Source: SIAQ01 sp963767835
GTDB lineage: Bacteria > Planctomycetota > Planctomycetia > Gemmatales > Gemmataceae
NCBI GenBank assembly: GCA_963767835.1
Contig: CAVYFY010000002.1
Location: 124,001 to 188,000, forward strand
Length of the DNA stretch: 64,000 nt
Direction of reading: 5' to 3'
Shown: positions 1 through 12,700 of the stretch, piece by piece
Layout: each line of letters opens with the position of its first letter
Numbering within the stretch: the first letter of the stretch is position 1
Notes under the pieces: generated by a model
The model's database searches: none
Told to the model about the DNA's origin: nothing
The model's input: only the letters and a program-made list of their open reading frames with translations
Program-made: the position numbers and the translations under genes

Positions 1-724
1 TTTCGATTCACCTCAAGCCCTCCAAAAAAAAAAGTACTAAACTCAATGACGTCCTCGGGCTCAACCGGTCCGGGACAAGAAACACCACCAACAGCCATCC
101 GGCCGAGAATTCCGCTGAAAATGCGGCAGTTACTTAGGATTCAATCCACTGACGGAAATCATCCTATGGATCACCAACGTAACCGTGTAGCCCCCCCCTT
201 CAAAAATTACCGGATTGTCGCATCGCCTCCAAAGAACCCAAACGACCCAAATCAAAAAGGCGCATCCTTCTATTAGCGCGTATTTGACTCTCTCGCTGAA
301 TGGTCCCCCTTTTAACCCTATTTTGTGAACGTTTCGTGTACAGACCGGGAAAAATCGGTGAAGTCAGCAGTGGATTTTCCGCATTCTCCGGCGATTTCGC
401 GTAAACTGTCCACATCAGACTCGGCCCTGAAACAAAATCGCTTATTGATTTGGTCGGCAGTGGAGACTGAGGTAGTGTCTGTGAAACGCATTTCCTTAAA
501 TCCTTATCTAGCAGCGACTTGCTTGCCGACAATTCATTTCACGTCCCTGTCTAGCTGACTTCGCCCAACGGGATCTCGTGCGGTGCAAGAGTGCAGAGGC
601 ATCGGGCTTCGCCCAAGCGCCTCTTTTATTCAACCCACCGAAACCTCAAAGGTTTCGAGCTCGTGAACCTAACCTATGCATCTGTCGAACCCGTCGCCTT
701 CCAATCAGCTGCCAAGGGAGAATC
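1..724. other. Intergenic stretch with no supported gene
   Basis: This stretch lies downstream of the giant minus-strand gene and runs off the left edge of the window. Short open frames exist on both strands, but none has a convincing ribosome binding site, a recognisable domain or the codon character of the neighbours. It is less GC-rich than most of the window, with an A-run near position 30. Nothing else is recognised apart from two small hairpins near 604-614 and 639-657. Confidence 0.6.
639..657 (-). terminator. Weak hairpin 3' of the giant gene
   Basis: An 8-bp perfect stem (CGAAACCT / AGGTTTCG) with a 3-nt loop lies about 70 bp past the stop codon of the giant minus-strand gene. The minus-strand sequence after it has no clean U-tract, so its role as an intrinsic terminator is only possible. 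Confidence 0.3.
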
Positions 725-3700
725 CTAGATGGTCGGCGTGAAACCGCTGAAGTTTACCGTCAGGTTGTTCTTGAATTTCAGATTGTCGGCAGCGTTGACA
801 ACGCCGTCGCCGTTGAAGTCGAAAGCCGCATTGTAGGTCGTCAGGGCGAGTTTGAACTTCAAGTTGTCGGCGGCGTTGACGAATTCGTCGCCGTTGATAT
901 CGCCGAACAACCGGTAGAACGATTGCGCGGCGCCGCCGATGCCGCTGCCGGCGAGGCTCAAATCCTGGCTATCGGATACCGCGGTGATGGCCGACGGATG
1001 GTTGACGGTGATCGTATAGGCGCCGTTGGCGATCGAGCTGGCGCTGACGCTCGCGCCGCTGAAGCTGACAGCCCACTCGGTATTGCCCGATCCGGCGACA
1101 GGCGCCCAGCTGAGGGTCGGCAACGTCCCGGTCCAACCGGCGGCAACGGCGATCGTGAACACGTTCGGATCGGTGGCGGAACTAACGATGTTGACCGCCT
1201 CGCTGAACGTGTAGACGATGTCGTTGACCATCGACCGCTGCGTGCCAGGTGCAGGTTGCCCGGCCGCGTTGTAGAGTGCCGAGAGGTTCTCGTTGATGAC
1301 CACGGAGGCGATGCTGGGCGGCGGCTCGGCCGAGTTCACCTGAAGGGTGAGCGTCCCCGTGCTGCCCGCAAAGCCGGCGCCGCCGCTGTAGATGGCGGTG
1401 ATGAGGTCGCTGCCGGCCGGCAACGCGCTGGTGTAAGCTGAAGTTGCCGATCCGCCCGTTACAGGGACGGCACTGCTGATCACGATTTGGTCGGGCTGGC
1501 CGTAATCGAAGTAGAACGAGACCGTGCCCACGTTGCCCGGATTGGCATTGGCGATCGTCGCGGTGAAGTCCACCGGCGTCCCGAGCGTGATCGGCCCAAC
1601 CGGGTTGGAGGCCACCGTCGTCATCGTTGCCTGGCTGACGGTAAGGGTGGCGGCGTTCGTCGCGGCGGAGCCGTAGCTGTTGGTGAAAATCGCCTCGTAT
1701 TCGTAGCCCGACATCGCGGTGCTGACATTGTTCAACGTCAGCGTTGGCGAAGTCGCCCCGTTGATTTGCTGGAACCCATTGCCGTTGTTCATATTGACAA
1801 ACCACTGCGCGGTCGGCGTCGAGGTCGCGCCGAAGGCTGCGGCGGTGAATGTGGCGGTCGTGCCGGCGGCGACCGTTTGATTTGTGGGTTGGGTCGTGAT
1901 CACGGGGCCAAGGAAGGTCAACACCACGTCCTGTCCGCTCACGCCGCCGTGATACGTGATCTGGAAGAAGTCGGACCCCAAAGAGAAGATCTGGCCTTCG
2001 CTGTAGTTGCTGAAGGGGGCCGCGATGGGTTGACCGGTGCCGTTGACGAGGATGTCAAAGGCCGCGTCGGGAGCGGGATTGAATCCTGGCCCTTCGGTCA
2101 CGTTGAGACTGGCGGCGCTGAGATCGATGGCGGAGCCGCTGACAGCGTAGGGGACCGAGCTCGACGTGGTAGTGGAAAGAATTGTGTTCACCTGGCCGGT
2201 GATGGTGTTCGTGCCTGTGCCGTCGGCGACGAGAGTCACGACGTTGCCCTGGAGAAGGCCGCCGCTGCGTTGGACGATGAGGCCTGCGCCGCTCGCATTG
2301 TTGGCCGCCACCGTGATGCCGCCACCGCCGGTGCTGATGCTGGTCAAGACAATGCCGCCGGCCGGGATCAAGGGATCACCCGGCGAATCGGCACTGCCGG
2401 TCGCGGAATTATTAAGAAGCGATACGGCGTTGGCGGAGGAATTCGTGGTGACGATGGACGTGTTGACGCCCATGTCGAGAATTTGTTCATTGCCGAGGTC
2501 GCGGTTGGCCTGGAGATCGACGGGGCCGCTGAAGGTTTCGCCGAGCAAGTCAGTGCCGCCGATGAGGGCGGGCGTATTCGTCAAGAGGCTTGTCGTCAGG
2601 ATGAGGTCGTCATCGGAGTACAGGGAGATCGAGCCGGTACCTGTCGCGACGGGACCGTCCACGTACATGTCGTGCGTGCCGGCGTTGGCGGCGACCACGC
2701 GGATGTTGCCGGCCCCGGTCGCGGTGGCTGAATCGAGCGTGATCGCGTCGTTGGTGTCGGTGCCCCACTCGGTGACGTAAATGCCGCCCGAACCGGCGGT
2801 GAGCGCCATGTCGGAGTCGTTCAGGCCCTTTGCCGGCGCGAAGGCGTCGAGTTGCAGCGGCCTGGCGTTGGTGCCGATCGAACCAGTGCCCGCCGTCAAC
2901 GACTCGAGGACATAATCGTTGGCCTTGAGGGTCTGGGTGTTGCTGCCGCCGTTGGCCAGGCCGGTCTGCGAGTCGGTGAATGCCGCGTAGATGGAATCGT
3001 TGCTCCAAAGAATGTTGCCGCCGTAACTGTTGATGGTGATTTCGCCGCCGGCGTTGCTGCCGATCGACCCCATGCCGATGACGGCGTCGCCGAGGCCACC
3101 CGTCGGCGTGTTGACCGTAATGACCGCGGCATCGGTCGGGAAGCCGTACAAGACATCGCCGGTATTGGCGGTGATCAAGCTGAAGCCGGCCTGGTCATAG
3201 CCGGCAGCCCCGGCGGCGGCGGCGCCATCGGTATCGGCGCTGATGTTGATCAGGGCGGCGCCGGCATTGATGTCGCCATCGAGCACCAGGGAGTCGGCGC
3301 TGGTCAAGGTCACGGCGTCGGTGGAAGTCTGATCGGTCGTGGTGGCGGCGACGGTCAAGGTTCCCGAGGTGTCCGCCACGGTGATGGCGGCCGCGGCGGT
3401 CGCACTCACCGCGCCAGTGCCGGTTTGCGTGATGTAAATGGCCCCATTCGTCGCCGTGGCGGTGTCCGATTGTGCCGCGGTCAAGATCGGATTGGACGGA
3501 TTCCCAATGCCATTGGGTGCGTTCATGCTCAGCGCATCGCACGTCAACACGCCGGCACCATCCGTGATGCTTGTATAACCAGACAGAGTCATGTTGCCAG
3601 TGGTGGTAACATTCCCCGCGAAATCCAGGGTGCCGGTGCCATTGCCCGTGATGGTGACGTTGGCATTGCCAAGGGCCATGGAGTTGACGGTGTCGGAGGC

Positions 3701-6700
3701 GTCCTGGGTGTAGAACGCGAAGTTCGCGAGATTGACGGTGTTCTCGTTGTCAAGGTAGCTGGCAGGGCCGGTGACGGTGTGCGTGCCGCTGCCGGTCCAG
3801 CCCGCCTGTTCGGCGGCCGTGGTCAAGGCGATGGTTTCGGCCGAATCCGTGATGGAATAGTTGCTGCCAGTATGGCCTACGGTCAGATTGTTCGCGATAC
3901 CGGACAGTGTGTAGAAATCGACGGTATTGCCCTGCACGTCGACCACGTCACTGGTCGGCACTGATGTGACCGTCAGCGTGACCTCATCGCCGGCGTAGCT
4001 GACGCTGAAGACGTAGAACGGGTTGTTGATTGCCGTTATGGTGCTGGCGCCGCTGCCAAACACGCCGCTGAGTGTGCCACCCGATGTGCTTACGATGGTG
4101 AATGAGTCGTTGACATTCAAGTTCCCGTTCACGTAAACCTGAAGTTTGGCGCCGTTGAGAGAGGCACTTGTGGTGTAATTGATTTGGCTGAAGTTGCCGA
4201 CCGCGGTGCTATCGAGCGTGACGTTGACATTCGAAGTTGGAGCCAGCGTCACATTGCTGACGCTCAGAGTGCCGACCGGGTCGCCGGGATTGAGCGTACC
4301 GCCGGCCTGGACGGCGACCGTGGGAAGGACATTTCCTTGATCGATGTTACCGCTGCCTGCCAGCGTGGCTCCGTCGTCCACCTGGGTTCCGCTGGCGGAT
4401 GTCCAAGATCCGTTGTTGAGGGTCACCGTGACACCCGGTGCGATTTCCACGGGAGCGCCGGCCGTGATGGTGATCGGGTCATTGCTGTAGAACGTTTGCG
4501 GACTTGTGCTGAAAAGGACGCTGTTGGTCCCGGCGTTGACCGCGATGGCGCCGCTGCCGGCGAGGCTATTGCTGGGACCCGCGCCAAGCGGGGCGCTGAC
4601 GGTGATGCCCCCGCCGGCAACGGTGCTGGTCAGAGTAATGGCGCCGCCGTCGGAGGTGTAGGTGGCTCCATCAATCGTTAGCGTGCCGCCTGAATCGGTC
4701 AAATTGATGACGCCGGCCGCGGCGCCTGAAGCTACCGCCGAGAAGCTTCCCGCCACCTGGTCAGTCACATAGATGCTGTCATTGGCGACGGTGGTGGCCG
4801 TCGAGCTGGAGAGCACCACGTTGGCTGCGGAGACGACGATCGGCGAGGCGGCATTGCCGATTCCAGCGCCGGCAGTAGTTGCGCGACCGGGGGCCGCGAA
4901 GAGATTCACCGTTCCGCCGGGCGCCGTCAGAACCACATTCGCGGATCCGGCGATGATATCACAGGCGCCCGCGCTAACGGCCGGATTGTATACGCCCAGA
5001 TTGGGGATCGTCGTGGCGGTGATGCTGCCACCGGTTCCCACGGTGATGTTGCCCAGAACCAAGTCCCCGGCCGCAGTGCCCGAAGCGCTGTAGTCTTCCA
5101 GTAATACGGCGCCGGGAGTTAGCGTGGCGGCGTTGTAGACGCTGGTGCTGGAGGTGGTGATGGAGCCGCTGGTGTTGAAGGTGGTGCCCGCGGACATCGT
5201 GAACGTGCCGGTGTTGCCCGTATCGCGATTCGCCCCCAGATAGACCGTGCCGCTGAAACCAGCGCCGCCCACCGGCGCCGACAGGATGAAGTTGTCATCC
5301 GCGGCGAGCTCGATGCTTCCGGAACCGGTCGTAACCGGCCCGGTTACTGTGAGGTCGTGGCCGCTGGCGTTGGCGGCTACGACGAGGACGCCGCCGGAAC
5401 CCGTGGCGGTAGCGCCAGCGAGGGTGAGAGTGCCGCCGGCGCCAACCACGGCCCAGTCCACGGCATAAACGCCGCCGCTTCCCGCGCTGGCAGTGAAGGT
5501 CGCGGTGGCTGGTGAGTTCAGCTGTAAGGGACGAGCCGCGGTGCCGACCGACCCCGCTGCCCCAGCCCCGTTGGCCGTGGTGAAGCCGTAGGATTCAGCC
5601 GAAATGGTGCGGGCCGGCGCCGCACCTCCATCGCCGCTCACGCCGACCTGATACGAAGTCAACGCGCTCATGCCGGCGTAGAGAATGCTGCCGCCGTAGG
5701 TGCTGACGGATAGGCCGCCATTGACCGCCGAGATGTTGTCGATGCTGGCATTGCCCGTGCCGCCCATCGCCGTGTTGACCGTAATGTCCACCGCCCCGGG
5801 GGCCCAGTTGGCTGAGGTAATCAGACCGCCGGTTTGTGAAAATCCCGCGCCGCCGCTGCCGGCGGTGTCGGCGTCGATCGTGACGCTCCCGAAGCCCGCA
5901 TTGATGTTGGCGTTGTCCACGATGTTACCGGCGGCGGCGAGGGCGATGATGCCCCCAAGCCCTGTTGCCGTGGAACCCGTGATTGTAAGAGTATCCGCCG
6001 CATTCGGATCCGTGACGCTGACAGGTCCGCCCAATGACGTATTGACCGTATAGTTGGCGGAGCCGTCCTGGGTGATGTAAACGCCGCCGGGGCCCGCACT
6101 GGCGACAATGTTGGCGGCGGTCGAAACCAGGTAATCTGCGGCACTGCCGATGCTGTCGGACGCGGTAAGACTGAGCGTCGGCGCGACGATGTTCTCGGCA
6201 CCACCGCCGACGATGTCCGTCACGTTAGTTACCGTGATGGAAGAATTGCCGTCGGTCAACAGGCCGTTGAGCGTGAGCGTGCTGGCGTTCTCGATCACGA
6301 GCGCACCGTGAGTAACGGTCTCGCTGCCGAGAGTCATCGCGTCCCCGTTGGCGTTGAACGTGACGGTGCCGGCGACAGCGCTGAATATCAAGCCGCTTCC
6401 AATGGAAAGATCGGAGTTGACGACGATATTGCCGGAGATGCTCGCGAACGAGTCGGCGCCATTGAGCGTGAGCGAGCCTGGGCTGCTAATGGTGATGCCG
6501 GCTGTGGCGCTGACCGCGGCATCGTTGCTAATGGCAGCGAAATCTTCGATGGCCAGAGTGCCTGTCGTCGTGGTAGTGCCATTGATGGTGAGCGTGCCGG
6601 TCCCGATGATGGTAGCGTTGGTTGGCCCGGCGTTGAACGAGGTGATGGAGTCGTTGCCATCGTTCAATCCGACCCAAAGGCTGGCTATGCCGCCGATCGG

Positions 6701-9700
6701 TCCGCTGACCGTATCCGTGCCCCCGCCGGACCAGCCCGCGGTGCCCGGTCCCAGTGTGATCGCCGAGGTGCCGGTGTCCTCGATGGTAAATGCGGTGGGC
6801 GAAGTTGAGACGGTCAGCACGCTATTCATGCCGGACGGGGTGGTGTATACCACTTCATTGCCGTTCAGGACGTAAACCTCGGGGCCGGTGACGATTTGTG
6901 TCAAGGTGAGGATGACCGTGCTGGAGTTGTATGTCACCGTGAAAATGTAATTCGGGTTATTGGCCGCGGCAAGGAAGCTGCCGTTGGCGACGTTGCTGAA
7001 GGTGCCGCTGATACCGTTGGCGTCGTTCAGGATGGTGAATGGATCATTGGCCAACAGGCTAGCGCCGGGGTTGACGAAAATGTTGAGCGTCCCGCCCAGG
7101 GTGAACGCTCCGGTGCCGGTCGCATTGAGTGCGTCATAGGTACCGGCCGTGCTGCCGGCGATATCCGCGGTGAAGGCGCCGGCGGTGCCGATGGAGAGAC
7201 CGCCGACCGCGAGAGTGGCCGTGCCGCCGTTGCCGCCGCCGGGGGAAACCACGCCGTTGTCGGTGACAGATGCGCTGATGGTTCCAGAGCCGGCCAGCAC
7301 GCCGTCTCCTGAAACGGTCACGCCGCTGGTCTCGGACAAGGTGCCATTGACCGTGAGCGTGCCGCCGGTGACGGCAGTGGCGCCCAGGTAGGTGCTGGTG
7401 TTGCCGAGGGTGAGGACGCCTGTGCCGGCATAGGTGACGGAGTCAGAGCTGCCGCCGCTGATGGCGCCGCTATAGGACGAGTTCGAGTTCTGGGTAAGCG
7501 TGAGGCCGCCCGTGCCCAGCAGAATGCTGCCATTGCCGCTGAGTGGGCCGTTGATGGCAATGGCGCCCGTGCTGGCGCTGCCAAGTGCGGCGTCGAGCGA
7601 GACGCCGCCGGCTCCCGTCAGGGTGATCGGTCCGCCTGCGGTGCTGGTGGCCCCGCCGATGGTCAGCGCCGCGCCGTTGGTGGTCGTCAGCATGATGAAA
7701 CTTGCGGTGTTGCCCGTCGTGGTGGCCGTGAAACTGCCAGGCACGTCATCCGAAATGGCGATGTCTCCGGTATTGGCAAGGTTCGTGCCTGTCGTCGTGG
7801 CGATCACGGTGGATGCCTTGACCAGGATCGGGAACAGCGCCGGGTCCGCTACCAACCCACCCACGCCGATGCCCCCCGAGACGGCGGCGGCGCTCGCGTT
7901 GCCGTCTCCATTGGTATCGTCGGCAAGCGCCGTCAAAACCACCGTGCCATAGGTCGTGCCGGAGCCGCCGCTGGTGTCCAGTAGCGTGAGGGGAAGTTGT
8001 ACGATGCTGCCTTGCCGTGCGGCAACCGATCCGGCCGCGGCGTTCACGGTGATCGTGCCGCCGGCTCCCACGGTGACGTTGCCGAGCTGAACGCCGCCTG
8101 CGGGCGTGTTCTGATTGCCGATACCACTGGCAGCGGAATAGCTCTCAATCAAGACGGCAGTGGCGCCGGCGTTGGTGGTGTAAACGGAGGAGCCCGCGTC
8201 CATGATGACCGGATTGGCGTTGGCGGTGTCGAGATTGGCCTCAATGTCCACGGTGCCGGAGAACCCGCTGCCGCCGACGATCGCATTGGCAACGGTTCCG
8301 ATAGTAGCGCCGTCATAAGGGCTGGAACCGATGCCGTTAAGCACCAGGTCATCGTCGGCGTATAGCGTGATGTTGCCGCTACCGGTCGTGACGGTGCCGT
8401 TGATCAACAAATCGTGCCCGCCGGCGTTTGCCGTCTCGATATTGATGCTGCCGGCGCCGGCGGCGATCGCCTGGTTGACTTGCAAGTCGTTGCCGGAGAA
8501 ATCGGTCACATAGATGCCGCCGCTGCCCGCGCTGGCGCTGAACGGGTCGTTTTCGATGAGCCCGGTGAGTTGCATGGGGACGGTGCTGGTGCCGACGCCG
8601 CCGGGGCCGGTGCTGGAATCGCTGAAGGAGAACCCGTACGCATTGATGACGTTGGTCGGGACGCCGCTGGTCCCGCGGGCCTGGACGGCGGTTTCGTTCC
8701 AGACGATTGTGCCGCCGAAGGCGTTGACGTTGTAATATCCGCCGGCCAGGCTGCCCACCGTGGCGTTGCCTACGGTCGCCGTGCCGGTCCCGCCGCCGAG
8801 CGTGTTGACGTTGATGGTCACGGCGCTGGCGGTCGCGTTGGTGGTGGTCAACGTCGCCGCCGCTGCCTGGGTGTAACCCGCCGAGCCGCTGCCGATATCG
8901 TTGGCGTCAATGGTGATCGTGCCGCTGCCGGCGTTGATATTCGCGTTGCCGGCGATGGCGCCGGCAGCCATGATGGTGACGTTGCCGGATGCGGTAGAAG
9001 TAGCGCCGGCAATGGACACGGTGACGGTGGAGTCGCTGTCAACAAGGTTGAGATTGCCGGACCCGGTAGCCGAGCCGGTGAAGCTAACGGAGCCGGCGCT
9101 TTGCGAAAGGTAAGCCCCGCCAGCGCCGGCTGAAACGGTGATCGTCGGGGAATGCGTCAACACCGGGTCGGCGGCCGTGCCGATGCCGTTGGACGCCGTC
9201 AGGTTCAGCGAGGCTCCGGTCAGCGTGCCAGGATCATCGGTGATGGTAGCAACACCGGCGACGGTAATACTGCCGGTCGCGGTGACGTTGGCGCCGAAGT
9301 TCAGGCTGGCGTAGCCGGAGAAATTGGCGCTGCCGCTCGTCGTCACTGCCCCGTCGATTGCCAGGCTTCCCGTGCCGGTGACACTGACGGTGGCGGCGCC
9401 GGCGGCGAGGGACTGGAATTCATCGCTGCCATCCGCCGTGTTGAAGGACAAATTCGCGATGTTGATGGTATTGCCGCCGCTAACGTAGCTGTCGGGTCCG
9501 GTGATCTCGTGTGAGTTCAGATTAGTCCAGCCGGCATTGGCGGCGTCGGTGCTCAGAACGATCGGTGCACTGGCATCGGTGATGGTGTAGACCCCGCCGC
9601 CCGACTGGGCGACGGTCATATCGTTGTTGTCGGATGGCGCGCCGAAGAAACTTCCCGTTCCTCCCTGCACGTCGAAGGAGTCGGTCGTGGGAACACCGGT

Positions 9701-12700
9701 GACGGTGAGAACGACATTGGTTGCATTGTAGGTGACCGAGAAGGTGTAGCCGGGCAAATTGGCCGCGGTGAAGGAGCTATTGCCGAAACTGCCGGTAAAG
9801 GAACCCGAAGGCGCGTTGATGATTTCGAACGAGTTGCCAGCAGCGAGCGGACCCGTGACGTTGATAACAAGGGTTGGGCTGCCGAGCGAAACTGGGCCCG
9901 CGACATTCACCTGGCTGAATTGGCCGGCACCCGTTCCAGCGAGGGAGACTTGCATCGTAGCGTCGGCGTTGAGGGTAAGGTCCGTGTTCAGGCCATTGAC
10001 CGATATGGTCGGGGCAAGCGTGCCGTCCACCGTGAGCTGGTTGCTGCCGGTATTGACCGAACCCGTGCCGGTAACAGTTCCGCCGTTATCCACTTCAACA
10101 CCGCTGGCCGAATTCAGAGTGCCGCCGCTAAGCGTAATCGTGGCGGATGATGTGATCTCCGCGGCCGAGCCTGCGGTGACGGTGAGGGGATCGTTGGCAT
10201 ATAGGGTGTTCGGGCTGGTGAACTGAACGCTGCTGCCGCCCGCGTTGAGCGCGATCGCCCCGGAGGTTGTCGATCCAAGAGGAGCATTCACGTCGATGCC
10301 ACCCGCGCCGGTCAAGTTGATGACGGCGTTGTTGGCGGTGCTGGTGGCGCCGGCGACGGTCAGCGCGCCGCTGGTGGTGATGAGATTGATGCTGCCGCTG
10401 GGACTGGTGCTGCCGGTTGTCGCGGTAAAGTTTCCGCCGATGGTGTCCGTCACATAAACGTGGTCGGGCTCCATGGTCGAGGTGCCGGCCCCCGCATTTG
10501 CTGTGATGATGACGTTGCCTGCGGTGACCGTGATCGGCTGTGTGGCGGTGCCAATCGCTGTCGTGACCGAGGTGTTTCCGTTCATCGTCGTGGCGATCAG
10601 GCGGACGGTGCCCGTGGGGCCAGCATTCAGGACTGACGACGCGCTCGTGGCCAGGATCGAGTCTTGTCCGGTGGGCAAGCTGGCAGGTACGCCGGAGATC
10701 GTGATGGTTCCACCATCGCCCGTGTTGACACTGTTCACCGTAACCGAGCCGCCATTGGTGCCGTTATCTTGAGCATGGAATCCCTCAATGACGACCGCGC
10801 TGGCCGAGGTGTTGGCAGTGGTGACCGTGCCCGAGATGGTGCATGTGTTCGAATTGCCGGCGTCGCGGTTGGAACCGAGGTAGACGTCGCCAGAGAAGGT
10901 TTCGCCGAGTGGATCGCCGGCGCCGCCGATGATGACCGAGGGACTGACGATCAATTTGTCATCCGCCGCCAGGACGATGTTGCCGGAGCCCGTCGCTACG
11001 TTGCCCTGAACATTCAAATCGTGTCCACTTGCGTTGGCCGCGACTACTTCGACATTGCCCGCACCGGTCGCGGTGGCGCCGTTGAGGAAGAGGGGCGCAC
11101 CCCAATCGACGAAGTAGGCCCCGCCGCTGCCGGCCGCCAGAGATATGGCGTTGCTGCTTGGCGCCGTCGTCTCGATCGGCCGCGCCGCGGTCCCGATCGA
11201 GCCGGACCCGGTGGAAGAGGTTGACAGGTTGTATGTCAATGCGTTGATCGTTCCGGCCGGCGCGGCGCCGCTGCCTTGTCCAGTGCTGCTGGCCACCGGG
11301 CCGTTGATTCCGGGGGCCAGGGCTGATGTCGCGGACTGCTGCGCGTCCAACGTGTCGGTGCCCGCGTAGAGGATGCTGCCGCCGAAGGTAGAAATCGACA
11401 ATACGCCGTGGGTCGCGCTGATCGCCCGGATGCTGGCGTTGCTGGTTCCGCCGCTGGAGGTGTTGACGGTGATCGTCACGGGATTGCCCGCGTTCGTGGA
11501 ACTGATCGTGGCGCCGGTGCTTGCCTCGGTGAAATCGGCGTTGCCGGCGACGCCGGTTCCAGCAGTGTCGGCACTGATGGTGATCGTGCCGCTGCCGGCG
11601 TTGATGTTAGCGTTGTCGTTGATGGCGGCGCTGGCACCCATAACAATATTGCCGCTTGTGGTCGTGAGGCCGGCATTCGTGGTGATATTGCCAGCCGCGG
11701 TAAGGTTGATGGTGCCGTTCACGCTGGATGTCGCTCCGCCGATGGTCAGCGTGCCAGCAGGATCGCTATCGCTGAGGTTGATGTTCGTGCCGCCGCTCGC
11801 CGTGGCGGTGAAGCTGACCGATCCGGTCGCTTGCGTGACGAAAGCGTCCGCCGAGCCGGCCGTCACGGTGACGGTGCTGGCGTCGGTGAGAATGGGACTC
11901 GCAAGGGTGCCGATTCCGCCCGAAGCGGCCAGATTCACCGTGGTGGCCGTGATTGCATCGCCGCCGTCATCCGAAATGCTCGAATAGGTGGAGAAGCTGA
12001 CGTTGCCGGTCGTGGTGATGGTGCCCATGATGTCGAGGGTGCCGGAGCCGCTGATGCTGACGTCGGCCGCGCCAGCAGCAATCCCGGACACGATGTCGGC
12101 GCCGCCCGAGGTGCCGAGAAACAGGCTACTGATGCCGCTGACCGGCCCCAGGGCGTCGTTGGCATTGGCAATGCCGTTGGCGTCCGTCAGGGTCCAGCCG
12201 GCGGCGATGGCGTTGGCGGATAACGAGATCGACTCGGCCGGATCGGTAATCAAGTAGCAGTTTTGATTGCCCGTATAGGTCGTGTTGACAATCGACACGT
12301 TGACGGTGTCGGCAGCGCTTCCCGCGGCCTGGAACGTAACAACGCCGCCGGTGACGTCGAGATTCGTGAGCGCCGGGGCAGAGGTCACCGTCAAAACGAT
12401 GCTATTGCCGTTGACGACGGCGACCGAGAAGGTGTAAGCCGGGTTGTTGATCGCTGTGACCGAAGCGGGAGCGCCCGACCACGAAAGGCTGGAGGCGGTA
12501 AGAATCATGAGTTGATCGCCGACATTGAGGCTCGAGCCAACGACCGTAACTTGCAGCGTTGTGCTGGGATCGAAGGTCGCTGTGCCGCTCACGTTAACGG
12601 TGCTGTAAACGCTGGCGGAGTCAGCGTTCACGCCGAAGATGGCGGTTGAGCTGAGCGTGAGGTTGCCGCTTTCGGCAAGAGTGCCGGTTGTCGAGGCTGT

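Noticed and set aside
200..532. A 110-residue minus-strand open frame at the left edge
   Set aside because: No ribosome binding site, no domain and biased composition; likely chance.
578..2731. Long plus-strand open frames opposite the giant gene
   Set aside because: They mirror the periodic Gly/Ser/Thr codons of the minus-strand repeats and show no domain or ribosome binding site.
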